Below are positions 54,389-63,116 of a DNA stretch of 64,000 nucleotides, piece after piece. The notes beneath the pieces were generated by a model, which had not been told where the DNA came from, ran no database searches, and worked only from the letters and a program-made list of their open reading frames with translations. This stretch comes from Bradyrhizobium sp. CIAT3101 (GTDB lineage Bacteria; Pseudomonadota; Alphaproteobacteria; Rhizobiales; Xanthobacteraceae), in assembly GCF_029714945.1 (NCBI RefSeq), contig NZ_CP121634.1:2873001-2937000 (forward strand), in the 5' to 3' direction. A program made the position numbers and the translations under genes. How positions within the stretch are numbered: the first letter of the stretch is position 1; each line of letters starts with the position of its first letter.

Positions 54389-54480
54389 CCTTTGGCTATC
54401 CGCGCGTGCGCTCGTTTTGAACAGCGGGCCCGAAGACCTTTGGCTATCCGCGACAGGCGCCGTTTTGAACGGCGGGTGCC
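54389..54480. repeat. Two tandem direct repeats, period 48 bp, upstream of arginase
   Basis: Copy 1 runs 54389-54432 and copy 2 runs 54437-54480. Each has CCTTTGGCTATCCGCG, eight variable bases, then CGTTTTGAAC-R-GCGGG. The conserved ends and variable middle suggest a regulator site or a recent duplication. The copies lie 110-200 bp before the arginase start. Confidence 0.8.
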
Positions 54481-54592
54481 GGCCTTGCAGGGAAAATGCG
54501 GCGGGCGGGAATTTGTTCCGGCTCCCCCCGTGAAACGACGGATGCGAATCTCTGCTACGCTGGTGCAGCCTTGCTGATCTCAGGAGATTGCC

Positions 54593-55570
54593 GTGACCGA
54601 TCGAACCAGCACGGATCGAGCCCGGCGCATCGCGTTGCTGGGCGCGCCCATCGATATGGGCGCTTCACAGCGCGGCACCTTGATGGGTCCTGCGGCGCTG
54701 CGGACTGCGGGCCTTGCAACGTTGCTTGAAAGCCTGGATTTCGAGGTCGTCGATTACGGCGATCTCTCCGTCGCCGAGGTCGGGGATCTCGCGGACAGGC
54801 CGCCGGAGAAGGCCAATCACTATCGCGAAATCCAGCGCTGGACGCGCACACTCAGTCGTCGCGGCTATGAGATCGCACAAACCGGTGCCCTGCCGATCTT
54901 TCTCGGGGGCGATCACACGCTGTCGATGGGGTCGGTCAATGCCATGGCCCGATATTGGCAGGAGCGCGGCCGTGAACTGTTCGTGCTCTGGCTCGACGCC
55001 CATGCCGATTACAATACGCCGGAGACGACGATCACAGCCAATATGCATGGAATGTCGGCGGCGTTCCTGTGCGGTGAGGCCGGGCTCGACGGCCTGCTCG
55101 GCGACGATCCGCGCGCCTCGATTGATCCGGACCGGCTCGACCTGTTCGGCGCGCGTTCAATCGACAAGCTCGAAAAGGAGCTGATGCGTGCACGCCGGAT
55201 CAGGGTTGTCGATATGCGCCAGATCGACGAGTTCGGCGTCGCAGTGCTGATCCGGCGCGTCATCGAACGCGTCAAGGCGAGCAACGGCGTGCTGCATGTC
55301 AGCTTCGATGTCGATTTTCTCGACCCTTGCGTCGCACCGGGGGTCGGCACCACGGTGCCGGGAGGGGCAACCTATCGCGAGGCGCATCTGATCATGGAGT
55401 TGCTGCACGATTCCGGCGTGGTGGGATCGGTCGACATCGTCGAGCTCAATCCGTTTCTGGACGAGCGCGGCCGCACGGCACGCACCGCGGTCGAACTGAT
55501 CGGCAGCCTGTTCGGCCAGCAGATCACAGATCGGCCGACCCCCAGTAACGCAATCGCGCCCGGTGAGTGA
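54593..55570 (+). CDS. rocF: Arginase
   Basis: A 325-residue ureohydrolase that splits arginine into ornithine and urea. Metal-binding motifs are complete: GGDHTLSMG, LDAHADYNTPE and SFDVDFLDPCVAPGVGT; TYREAHLIME follows. GTG at 54593 follows AGGAG. The arginine-binding region and length fit arginase better than agmatinase or formimidoylglutamase, though these relatives cannot be fully excluded. The released urea would feed nitrogen recycling. Confidence 0.92.
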   Translation: MTDRTSTDRARRIALLGAPIDMGASQRGTLMGPAALRTAGLATLLESLDFEVVDYGDLSVAEVGDLADRPPEKANHYREIQRWTRTLSRRGYEIAQTGALPIFLGGDHTLSMGSVNAMARYWQERGRELFVLWLDAHADYNTPETTITANMHGMSAAFLCGEAGLDGLLGDDPRASIDPDRLDLFGARSIDKLEKELMRARRIRVVDMRQIDEFGVAVLIRRVIERVKASNGVLHVSFDVDFLDPCVAPGVGTTVPGGATYREAHLIMELLHDSGVVGSVDIVELNPFLDERGRTARTAVELIGSLFGQQITDRPTPSNAIAPGE

Positions 55571-55730
55571 CGCGCGAGCCGTTTGTGCATCGCAAAGAAT
55601 GGAACTGCTGTCGTAGCTGGCGGATTTAGGTCAGTCCCGATCGAAATCGCCTGTTTTTGAAATGCACGCGAATTGCAAATGCGCGTCGCGAAAGGTTTCA
55701 TGCGGGCCGAGCTTCATCCGAGGGTCCGCT

Positions 55731-57002
55731 ATGAGCAGCACGATCGACACGAGCGACGAATCCGCAACGACCACACGTCGTCGCTTCCTGAAAGGGAGTG
55801 GTGCCGTGGCTGGTGGCGTCGTCCTGGGAGCCGGTGCATCAGCCGCCGCGGAGAGCGAAAATCTTCCGCCCAACGTTCCGGATTGGATGAAAGCGCCGGG
55901 TGAGCCGATGGGCAGCCAGCCCTACGGAGCCCCGTCACCCTTCGAGAAGGGCGTCGTCAAGAACATCTCGAAGAGCCTCAAACAGTACATCTCCGCGTCC
56001 GGCCGGACGCCGCTGCAGGAACTCGACGGCATTATCACGCCGAACGGCCTGTTCTACGAGCGTCATCACGGCGGTGTTCCCACCATCGACCCGGCGCAGC
56101 ACCGACTGATGCTGCACGGCCTCGTCGAAAGGCCTTTGATCTTCACCATGGACGATCTGCGGCGCTTCCCGTCGGAGTCGCGTATCCACTTTCTCGAGTG
56201 CTCGGGCAATCCCGGTTACACCAAGCCTTACGGCAAGACAGCGTCAGACCTCGTCGGCCTGCTGAGCTGTGCCGAATGGACCGGTGTCAGCCTGAAGCTG
56301 GTGCTCCAGGAGGCCGGGCTGAAGCCGGAAGCCAAATGGATCATCGCCGAAGGCGCGGACGCCGCCGCGCTGACCCGCAGCATTCCGATTGAGAAGTGTC
56401 TTGAGGATGCCATGCTCGTCTATAGCCAGAACGGCGAGCGGCTTCGCCCGCAGCAGGGCTATCCGTTGCGGCTGCTCCTGCCGGGTTTTGAAGGCAATAT
56501 GAATGTGAAGTGGTTGAGGCGCCTGCACGTGACGGCCGAGCCCGCTTATTCGCGCGAGGAGACCTCAAAGTACACCGATCTCCTACCAGATGGTACGGCA
56601 CGCGAGTTTTCCTTCTACATGGAGGCGAAGTCCATCATCACGCGTCCCTCGGGCAGTCAGCGTCTCAACGCACCCGGCTTCCACGAAATCACCGGCATCG
56701 CCTGGAGCGGCCATGGCAAGATCATGCGGGTCGAGGTGTCCGTCGATGATGGGAAGAGCTGGCAAGACGCGCAATTGCAAGAGCCGGTGCTGACCCGAGC
56801 CCTCACGCGCTTCCGCCTGCCATGGCAATGGGACGGCAAGCCCGCGGTGATCCAGAGCCGTGCGATCGACGAGACCGGCTATGTGCAGCCGACGCTCGCC
56901 GAGCTGCTTGCGGTACGTGGCGAGAGTTATTTCTACCACAACAACGCGATCTGGCCCTGGCGTGTCGCTGCCGACGGGGAGGTGACCAATGCGCTGGCGT
57001 GA
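55731..57002 (+). CDS. Sulfite/sulfane dehydrogenase molybdenum subunit, SoxC-like
   Basis: A 423-residue periplasmic molybdoenzyme. A Tat-type signal (TTRRRFLKGSG, then a hydrophobic run to ASAAAE) is visible. Cys157 in FLECSGNPG is the molybdenum ligand. LRLLLPGFEGNMNVKWL and ITGIAWSGHGKI are the sulfite-oxidase family dimerisation and cofactor segments. GAGGGT lies upstream of the ATG at 55731. The cytochrome subunit gene overlaps it by 14 bp. SoxXYZAB genes are not nearby. Confidence 0.9.
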   Translation: MSSTIDTSDESATTTRRRFLKGSGAVAGGVVLGAGASAAAESENLPPNVPDWMKAPGEPMGSQPYGAPSPFEKGVVKNISKSLKQYISASGRTPLQELDGIITPNGLFYERHHGGVPTIDPAQHRLMLHGLVERPLIFTMDDLRRFPSESRIHFLECSGNPGYTKPYGKTASDLVGLLSCAEWTGVSLKLVLQEAGLKPEAKWIIAEGADAAALTRSIPIEKCLEDAMLVYSQNGERLRPQQGYPLRLLLPGFEGNMNVKWLRRLHVTAEPAYSREETSKYTDLLPDGTAREFSFYMEAKSIITRPSGSQRLNAPGFHEITGIAWSGHGKIMRVEVSVDDGKSWQDAQLQEPVLTRALTRFRLPWQWDGKPAVIQSRAIDETGYVQPTLAELLAVRGESYFYHNNAIWPWRVAADGEVTNALA

Positions 57003-57525
57003 GATCTGCGGCGTGGTCCTCGCGATGTTGCTCGGCGCTTCGGCGAGCGCCGCGCGGGCGCAGAGTTATGGCATCGGGCGGCCGGCGACGGCGGCCGAGA
57101 TCGTGGGCTGGAATATCGATGTCGGGCGCGATGGCAGCAATCTTCCGACAGGGAGCGGTTCGGTCAGTCATGGGCGCGAGGTGTTCGCCCAGCAATGTGC
57201 GTCGTGCCATGGCGACAAGGGCGAGGGCGGCATCGGCGATCGCCTTGTCGGCGGGCAGGGCACAATCGCGACCGCCAAGGCTATCCGCACTGTCGGAAGC
57301 TTCTGGCCTTATGCGCCGACCTTGTTCGACTACATCCGTCGCGCCATGCCGCAGAATGCGCCGCAATCACTGAGCAATGAAGACGTGTACGCAGTGTCAG
57401 CCTACATCCTGAACTTGAATGGATTGGTCGGCGCGGATGCGACGCTCGATGCCAAATCGCTCGCGGCGATCAAAATGCCGAACCGCGACAAGTTCGTTGG
57501 TGACGCGCGCCCCGACGTAAAGTGA
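56989..57525 (+). CDS. c-type cytochrome, SoxD-like partner of the molybdenum subunit
   Basis: A 178-residue exported cytochrome. A signal peptide (CGVVLAMLLGASASAARAQ) precedes one heme site, CASCH (Cys70, Cys73, His74). Met in RAMPQNAPQSL is the likely sixth ligand. It takes electrons from the SoxC-like subunit. SoxD proteins usually carry two hemes, so this is a short form. Its ribosome site (GGGGAGG) lies inside the preceding gene. Confidence 0.9.
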   Translation: MRWREICGVVLAMLLGASASAARAQSYGIGRPATAAEIVGWNIDVGRDGSNLPTGSGSVSHGREVFAQQCASCHGDKGEGGIGDRLVGGQGTIATAKAIRTVGSFWPYAPTLFDYIRRAMPQNAPQSLSNEDVYAVSAYILNLNGLVGADATLDAKSLAAIKMPNRDKFVGDARPDVK

Positions 57526-57623
57526 ACGAAGCGATACGGTCGAGTTCCGGGGATTGGCTCGGAACTTGCTTAAGTCTGGCGCGGAACTCGTGGGCCGCAT
57601 TTGAATTAACCTGCGAGAGGAAA

Positions 57624-57923
57624 ATGATGGGTCTTTCGATGACAACTGACCGCTTCGCAAACTCCATGTCCTCAGCGCTTCGCCATCCCGGCGTGATCGC
57701 GATGATTGTGGCCGCCTTGACGATTGCTGCGATGTTGGTCGTCGACCATGGGCCGTGGAGCCGTGCCAAGACGCAGCCGGCTCATGTCGCAATGTATGCG
57801 ACCACGGGTGAAGCCGCTCACGCGGCGGGCGCCAAGGTGCTTCCGACCGAGCCAAAATCGCCGGTCGAGCCGGAGCGGCCGGGGCCGAAGACGTCCCCGA
57901 CCGTCAATCCTGTAACGCCGTGA
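57624..57923 (+). CDS. Small single-helix membrane protein
   Basis: A 99-residue protein with one hydrophobic helix (VIAMIVAALTIAAMLVV) at about residues 25-41 and a Pro-rich C-terminal tail (EPKSPVEPERPGPKTSP). Two tandem ATGs follow GAGAGGAA. It lies about 100 bp after the cytochrome gene and may be co-transcribed. Function is unknown. A GTG at 57522 in the same frame, overlapping the cytochrome stop, is less likely. Confidence 0.5.
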   Translation: MMGLSMTTDRFANSMSSALRHPGVIAMIVAALTIAAMLVVDHGPWSRAKTQPAHVAMYATTGEAAHAAGAKVLPTEPKSPVEPERPGPKTSPTVNPVTP

Positions 57924-57926
57924 GCG

Positions 57927-59141
57927 TCAGCTCTTGCGGCCGTAGCTGAGGAGCCCGCCTGTCGTCTTTGGCGGATGAGCGCGCAAGGCTTCCTCATTCG
58001 GCTCGGTACCCCAGCCCGGACGGTCCGGAATGATCAGGTGACCGTTCTGGATCTCCGGCTCATGCGTGAATAGCTCGCGGTCCCAGGCGAGGCGGTCGAT
58101 GTCGATCTCCATGATGCGCAGGTTCGGCACCGCCGCGCAGAAATGCGCGTTCATCATCGAGCAGAGATGGCCGTAGAAATTATGCGGCGCGACGTTGACC
58201 TCAAAGGCTTCCGCGGCTGAGGCGATTTTCATCGATTGCCACACGCCGTTCCAGGGTGTGTCGATGATCGCCACGTCCATCGCCTGCTCGTGGAAATAGG
58301 GCAGGAATTCGCGCAGGCCCAATAGCGTCTCGCAGGACGAGATCGGATGCGGACTCTGCCTGCGGATAAAGCCGAGGGCTTGCGGGTTGAAGCTGTCGAT
58401 CTCGATCCAGAACATGTCGAAGTCGGCGATTGTGCGCAGGATCTTCAAATAGCCTTCGGTCTTGGCGTTGAAGTTGCAGTCGAGCAGGATGTCGACGTCG
58501 GGGCCCGCGCCGTCGCGGATCGCTTCCAGATGCGTACGCAAATCGCGCAGGATCTTGCGGTCGACATTGATCTCGGGTGCAAAGGGCGAGCCGAAGCCGG
58601 GCCGCCAGCCGGTCGGTTTGCCGTCGTCATAGGAGAAGATGTTGGTCTTGAGCGCGGTGAACTTCTTCTCGCGCACCTCGCGGCCCATCGCCTTGACGCC
58701 GTCGAGATTTTCGATCGGCGGCTTGTACCAGAACGGATGATTGATCCGCCAGGTCGCGCAATGCGACCAATAGACCCGAACACGGTCGCGGATCTTGCCG
58801 CCAAGGAGTTCGTAGCAGGGGACGCCCAGGCATTTCGCTTTGGCATCGAGCAATGCATTCTCGATGGCGCCGAGCGCTTGTGCCACGACACCGCCGGCCG
58901 CGGGTCGGGTGGCGGCAAACAGTTCGGCGAAGATGCGCTCGTGCTGAACGACATTCTGGCCGATGACGCGGGCGGACAGGCGCTGGATCGCAGCGCCCAC
59001 GCCGGGCGAGCCAAAGCCTTCGTCGAACTCGCTCCAGCCGACGATGCCGTCTTCCGTCGTCACCTTGACGAAGTGGTAGTTTCTCCAGCCGGCGTCGCAA
59101 GCGAGGATTTCGAGACTTGTTGCTTTTGATGATTTTGTCAT
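57927..59141 (-). CDS. Enolase-superfamily enzyme, mandelate racemase/dehydratase group
   Basis: A 404-residue protein. The capping domain (about 1-130) is followed by the barrel with KTNIF, a metal-ligand Asp in LLDCNFN, Glu in FWIEIDSF and Glu in SCETLLGL. A His is present in APHNFYGH. This arrangement suits sugar-acid dehydratases or racemases (galactonate or similar), but the substrate cannot be named. GGGAGC lies before the ATG. It is a single gene. Confidence 0.85.
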   Translation of the reverse strand: MTKSSKATSLEILACDAGWRNYHFVKVTTEDGIVGWSEFDEGFGSPGVGAAIQRLSARVIGQNVVQHERIFAELFAATRPAAGGVVAQALGAIENALLDAKAKCLGVPCYELLGGKIRDRVRVYWSHCATWRINHPFWYKPPIENLDGVKAMGREVREKKFTALKTNIFSYDDGKPTGWRPGFGSPFAPEINVDRKILRDLRTHLEAIRDGAGPDVDILLDCNFNAKTEGYLKILRTIADFDMFWIEIDSFNPQALGFIRRQSPHPISSCETLLGLREFLPYFHEQAMDVAIIDTPWNGVWQSMKIASAAEAFEVNVAPHNFYGHLCSMMNAHFCAAVPNLRIMEIDIDRLAWDRELFTHEPEIQNGHLIIPDRPGWGTEPNEEALRAHPPKTTGGLLSYGRKS

Positions 59142-59189
59142 GTCGCTCCCTGTCGCCCGGCCGGGCGTTGTTGGTTTTGTGGTCCGGGC

Positions 59190-59204
59190 GCAAGCTCGGG
59201 CCCA
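59190..59204 (-). promoter_or_regulatory. Possible sigma-54 promoter for the enolase-family gene
   Basis: The minus strand reads TGGGCC-CGAGC-TTGC. Spacing of GG and GC is correct and -12 is good, but two bases of the -24 element differ. It is about 50 bp before the start codon. Weak evidence. Confidence 0.3.
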
Positions 59205-59388
59205 GCCACAATTGTTAGGCTAACGACCGACGGCCGTGAAGCCTGCAAGCGCTTGGCCGGGTGTCGTTTTTCGGCGGTGTGGCGGAAAGCCCGGGGATTC
59301 CGGGTGATCATGAATGTTTCTCTGGATCGTCCCGAAATTGCGCCAAGCCCAGACGTTTTTGGCCACAATCGGAACCGATCAAGGGGGC

Positions 59389-59499
59389 ATGCAGTTCTTG
59401 GCCATGATTTCGGTTCTGGCGCTCCTCACGATCAGCGGAGCCGCCGTTTCCGATCGGTTGCTGACAGCCGATCAGCACGTCGCGCAAGGGGTGGAGTAG
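59389..59499 (+). CDS. Possible 36-residue membrane or exported peptide
   Basis: The frame encodes a short hydrophobic N-terminus (MQFLAMISVLALLTISGAAV) and a polar tail. AAGGGGG is immediately before the ATG, too close for a standard site. The frame is also open upstream. Kept as a low-confidence call. Confidence 0.3.
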   Translation: MQFLAMISVLALLTISGAAVSDRLLTADQHVAQGVE

Positions 59500-59539
59500 C
59501 GCGCACGTGCGAGGGCGCCTTGTCTTGGGGGAGACAACA

Positions 59540-59641
59540 ATGCTTTCGGTCGACCAGTTCTTGCGGTTCATCAGCGTGCCGGCCGTGTTCGCGGCCTTCG
59601 TCATCGCGTCGCAGATTTCGGCGGCGCTGTCGCCGCTCTAA
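59540..59641 (+). CDS. Tiny 33-residue hydrophobic protein
   Basis: A complete short frame of 33 residues plus stop with GGGGGAGA 6-8 bases upstream of the ATG. The sequence is almost entirely one helix (FISVPAVFAAFVIASQISAA) and ends SPL. Its stop overlaps the stop of the converging Nramp-like gene by 4 bp. A small single-helix membrane protein is likely. Confidence 0.55.
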   Translation: MLSVDQFLRFISVPAVFAAFVIASQISAALSPL

Positions 59642-60885
59642 CCGATCGCGGACGAGCCGAGCAGGGCGAGGACGGCCAGCGCCATCAGCGCGGTGCCGAG
59701 CCAACCGAGCGCAATGAGCCAGGACCGGGCCTTGAACCGCCCCATGATGGCCCCGTTCGAGACGATCAACATCATCATGGCCATGATCGGGACGGCGACG
59801 ATGCCGTTGAGCACAGCGCTCCACACCAGCATGTGGATTGCGCTGATGCCGGTAAAGCCGAGGCCGAAGCCGATCACGGTCGCGGCTGCGATGATGGTGT
59901 AGAAGCCCACCGCCTTCTCCGGCTTTGCCTCCAGCGTGGCACGCCAGCCGAAGATTTCCGCAACGCCGTAAGCCGCCGAGCCCGCCAGCACCGGGATCGC
60001 CAGCAGGCCCGTGCCGATGATGCCGAGCGCGAACAGCGCGAAGGTGAAGTTGCCGGCGAGCGGCCGCAGCGCCTCGGCCGCCTCCGTCGCCGAATTGATG
60101 TTGGTGACGCCGTTGGCGTTCAACACCGAAGCCGTGGTCAGGATGATGAAAAAGGCGATGCCGTTCGACAGCAGCATGCCGACGGTGGTGTCGGCCCTGA
60201 TGCGCGCGATCTCGGGATCGCCGCCGTTCGGCAGGTCACGCAGCGGTTTGTCGCGCGTGCCCTGGTTCATCTCCTCGACCTCCTGGGAGGCCTGCCAGAA
60301 GAAGAGATAGGGGCTGATGGTGGTGCCGAGGACCGCGACCACCATCATGAGATAATCGGCGTTGACGGTCGCCTTCGGCCACACCGTGGCAAGCAGCGCC
60401 GTGCTCCACGGGATGTTCACGGTGAAGGCGGTGGCGACATAGGCGAACAGCGTCAGCGTCAGGAATTTCAGCACCGGCGAATAGCGTCGATATGGCACGA
60501 ACACCTGGAGCAGGGTCGATCCGGCCGCGAAGATCAGCGCGTGCTCGTGATTTAGCCCGCCGATGACCAGCGAAAGCGCCTCCGCCATCGCCGCGATGTC
60601 GGCGGCGATGTTGAAGGTGTTGGCGACGACGAGCAGCGCCACGAGCCCCATCACGATCCAGCGCGGTGCGATCTGCAGCACGTTGGCGGCCAACCCCTTG
60701 CCGGTGACCCGGCCGATCTGCGCGCTGACGAGCTGGATCGCGATCATGAACGGCAGGGTCAGGAATATCGTCCAGAGCAGCCCGTAGCCGAATTGCGCGC
60801 CGGCCTGCGAATAGGTGGCGATGCCCGACGGATCGTCGTCGGCCGCGCCGGTGATGAGCCCGGGACCGAGCCGCTGCAGCAGCAT
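59638..60885 (-). CDS. Nramp-family-like metal transporter with non-canonical metal site
   Basis: A 415-residue protein with about 11 hydrophobic helices. The first helix has DDDPSGIATYSQAGA where classical Nramp has DPGN. The sixth helix region reads GTTISPYLFFWQAS where classical Nramp has MPHN. The Asn, Met and His that define Mn/Fe selectivity are thus replaced, pointing to another metal (Nramp-related Mg2+ or other transporters are precedents). The ATG at 60885 has a poor ribosome site. The frame stays open upstream with GGAAGG before a CTG, so the true N-terminus may be about 22 residues longer. Confidence 0.82.
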   Translation of the reverse strand: MLLQRLGPGLITGAADDDPSGIATYSQAGAQFGYGLLWTIFLTLPFMIAIQLVSAQIGRVTGKGLAANVLQIAPRWIVMGLVALLVVANTFNIAADIAAMAEALSLVIGGLNHEHALIFAAGSTLLQVFVPYRRYSPVLKFLTLTLFAYVATAFTVNIPWSTALLATVWPKATVNADYLMMVVAVLGTTISPYLFFWQASQEVEEMNQGTRDKPLRDLPNGGDPEIARIRADTTVGMLLSNGIAFFIILTTASVLNANGVTNINSATEAAEALRPLAGNFTFALFALGIIGTGLLAIPVLAGSAAYGVAEIFGWRATLEAKPEKAVGFYTIIAAATVIGFGLGFTGISAIHMLVWSAVLNGIVAVPIMAMMMLIVSNGAIMGRFKARSWLIALGWLGTALMALAVLALLGSSAIG

Positions 60886-61068
60886 CGGAGCGGACTTCGC
60901 CGGCGCGTCGGTGCGCTCGTGCTTGGTGGGGTGATGTTGCGATCGGTTCGACAGGGCTGACCTTCCGGAAATTGCGAATTCAAGGCCTAAGCGCGATCAT
61001 AGCCGGAAAGTTCCTGGGCGGGCCAGCGACATGCCGTGGCCGTGGCCGCTCTCCGACGGTCGGCCGAT

Positions 61069-61800
61069 CTAGGACGACGGCGACAGATGCAGATAGCGGC
61101 CGTCGAACTGGGCGAGCTCCTGAAGCTTGTGCTCGTTGAGAATCCGCACCGTGCCGCGCTGAAGCTCCAGAACGCCGTCGATGCGCAGCTCGCGCAGGAT
61201 GCGGTTGGTGTGAACGCTGGTCACGCCCATGGCTTCGCCGAATTGCTCCTGCGTCAGCGGGATTGCGAAGGTGTTGTCGATCACGCGGCCGATCAGGCGC
61301 AGCCGCTCGCGCAACTCGACGATCAGATGCGCAAGCCGGTTGTGGGTCGAGCGTTGACCCACATTGACGATCCATTCCCGGGACACCGCGGCATCCACCA
61401 GCGTGTCGCGCCAGAACATGACGCCGACGCCGGGCCGCGCGCCGATGAGGTCGTTCAGCGCCTTGTGGGCGATGAAGGCCAGCGTGCAATCGGACAGCGC
61501 GATCAGATCATGGTCGGCGGTCGGAAAGTGCAGGTTTTGCAGGTTGGGCAGGTCGCCGGGAATGTGGATCGACAGGATCTGGCGCCTTCCGTCCGCGATG
61601 GTCTTGGAGCGGGCGCAGAAGCCGACGGCGATCAGGCAGCATTCGTTCGGCTGTTCGCCGTCGCGCAGCACCGTCTGGTTTTCGCGATAGTGACGCAGCG
61701 TGAACGGCAGCGCCGCGAAAGCTTGCAGGTCCTTGTCGTCTGCCCCGGTCGTCGTCTTCAGGCGCTGAAACAGCGGCGCCCAGATATTGTCGCTTGTCAC
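61069..61800 (-). CDS. Crp/Fnr-family transcriptional regulator
   Basis: A 243-residue protein. Residues about 25-140 form a cyclic-nucleotide-binding-type barrel. Residues about 165-230 form the Crp helix-turn-helix (PLTQEQFGEAMGVTSVHTNRILRELR). It lacks the FNR iron-sulfur Cys cluster at the N-terminus, and the Arg of cAMP binding is not in the usual context, so the effector is unknown. GTG at 61800 follows AAGAGA. It is divergent from the DUF3606 gene. Confidence 0.88.
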   Translation of the reverse strand: MTSDNIWAPLFQRLKTTTGADDKDLQAFAALPFTLRHYRENQTVLRDGEQPNECCLIAVGFCARSKTIADGRRQILSIHIPGDLPNLQNLHFPTADHDLIALSDCTLAFIAHKALNDLIGARPGVGVMFWRDTLVDAAVSREWIVNVGQRSTHNRLAHLIVELRERLRLIGRVIDNTFAIPLTQEQFGEAMGVTSVHTNRILRELRIDGVLELQRGTVRILNEHKLQELAQFDGRYLHLSPSS

Positions 61801-62029
61801 GTCTCTTCACCCCCACGCGCCTGGACGCGTGATGGCCAAAAAGCACAGACCCCGCCGTGCTGTTGACAACAAAGGTTAAGTGACGCCGGACCGGCTTCTC
61901 AACATTGTGGACGAGGAGTTAGCGAAAGGCGCAAACACAACAAATGTTAAGCGCGGCAGACCTCTCGGTGTGCGCGACGGGTCATCCCGATCCCCGGCGC
62001 GCGATGCCCCCGCGCCGCCGATCCGTTTC

Positions 62030-62055
62030 GGAACGGCGGGTGCCGGGTGGCGTTC
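62030..62055 (+). promoter_or_regulatory. EcfG-type general stress promoter
   Basis: GGAAC at 62030-62034 and CGTTC at 62051-62055 are 16 bp apart, a full match to the GGAAC-N16/17-CGTT pattern of alphaproteobacterial general-stress sigma factors. It is 25 bp before the DUF3606 start codon, so the transcript leader would be very short. Confidence 0.7.
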
Positions 62056-62079
62056 TTCTGTGCGAGGGAGGACGTGGCG

Positions 62080-62253
62080 ATGGACCATCTGACGAAGCGC
62101 GAGCAGCCGGACCGCAGCAAGATCAACATGCACGAGGCCTGGGAGGTCAAGTACTGGACCCACGCGCTCGGCGTCTCCAGGGAGAAGCTGCAGCGGGCCG
62201 TCGACAAGGTCGGCAATTCGGCCGCAGCCGTCCGCAAGGAGCTGGCGACCTGA
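62080..62253 (+). CDS. DUF3606 domain protein
   Basis: A 57-residue protein: HEAWEVKYWTHALGVSREKL and AVDKVGNSAAAVRKELA match DUF3606, small proteins of unknown role that are often stress-induced in rhizobia. GAGGGAGG lies before the ATG at 62080. The EcfG-type promoter directly upstream supports stress control. Confidence 0.85.
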   Translation: MDHLTKREQPDRSKINMHEAWEVKYWTHALGVSREKLQRAVDKVGNSAAAVRKELAT

Positions 62254-62325
62254 GCAGGCCCGCCGGTCAGGCGGGGCGCAGGCGATCACCAGGTTGCGAT
62301 CACCAGGTCCGGCCGCGATGGACGC

Positions 62326-62511
62326 CTACTTGATGCTGACGAACATGCCCCAGGCGGCGGCGAGCGCGGCACCGGTGAAGACAACCACCGGATTGTCGCA
62401 GAAGGGGCCGCCATAGCTGCACACGTTCGCGCCGAACTGGCCGAGCTCGTGATGGCTCGCGGAATAGAACAGTCCTGACAGTCCCAGCAATGCGGCGGCG
62501 ACGTAATACAT
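62326..62511 (-). CDS. Small two-helix membrane protein
   Basis: A 61-residue protein with hydrophobic helices at about 2-18 (YYVAAALLGLSGLFY) and 44-60 (PVVVFTGAALAAAWGMFV). Between them are two Cys (NVCSYGGPFCDN) that may form a disulfide in the periplasm. GAGGAGAG precedes the ATG at 62511. Function is unknown. Confidence 0.65.
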   Translation of the reverse strand: MYYVAAALLGLSGLFYSASHHELGQFGANVCSYGGPFCDNPVVVFTGAALAAAWGMFVSIK

Positions 62512-62727
62512 CGCACATCTCTCCTCGGGGCGCGTGTGTGCCAGCATGGCGCGAAGACATTTCGTTCCGCCGAATCCGCTTCCAAGCATTCGATTAAAAT
62601 TTGACCCGTCCGGTAAAACCTGTGCCCGGCGATGGCTGCGATTGAACCTGCATCCTCGTCGGCGACACCAAGACAGGCGGAGCTGTGGCCAGGGCTTCTG
62701 GGCCCGGCCTGCCGAACGGATGCTTGC

Positions 62728-62988
62728 ATGAACCCCGCGCTCGATCTCCTTTATCGCTTCGCTGCAATCGGGATCAGCATCTATTGCGCCCGCAAGGCCT
62801 GGTACGGCTATGTCGAGCGGAAGATCCTGTTCGTCAGCGATGATTGGTGGGACTGGTCGCGCTGGTCGCGGCAGGAGTTTTACCGCGACACCATGCCGAT
62901 CCGGTACTGGATGCAGATGGTCGGCACGGCCTTCGGCGCGCTGCTCTGCCTCGTCGGTGCGATTATCGGGTGGCAGCCGAACGTCTGA
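62728..62988 (+). CDS. Small two-helix membrane protein
   Basis: An 86-residue protein. One helix lies near residues 5-22 and another near 62-80 (MVGTAFGALLCLVGAIIGW), separated by an aromatic, charged loop (DDWWDWSRWSRQEFYRDTMP). The ribosome site is weak. No family is recognised. Confidence 0.6.
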   Translation: MNPALDLLYRFAAIGISIYCARKAWYGYVERKILFVSDDWWDWSRWSRQEFYRDTMPIRYWMQMVGTAFGALLCLVGAIIGWQPNV

Positions 62989-63116
62989 CGCGCGCGTCGG
63001 TCTTGCGCGATGCGGCCGGTCCTGAGGACGAAACAGAACTGAAACATTCCTGAAACCAGATCGTCCTGAACGCCTGAGCCGTTGGGTCCGACCAACGGAG
63101 CGAAAAGGAGATCATC

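Noticed and set aside
54389..54480. Possible CRISPR repeats
   Set aside because: Only two copies, similar bases inside the spacer, and no cas genes.
61880..62092. Plus-strand frame of 70 codons beginning MTPDRLLNIVDEELAKG
   Set aside because: The first half looks peptide-like, but the second half is the EcfG promoter region in another frame and the ribosome site is absent.
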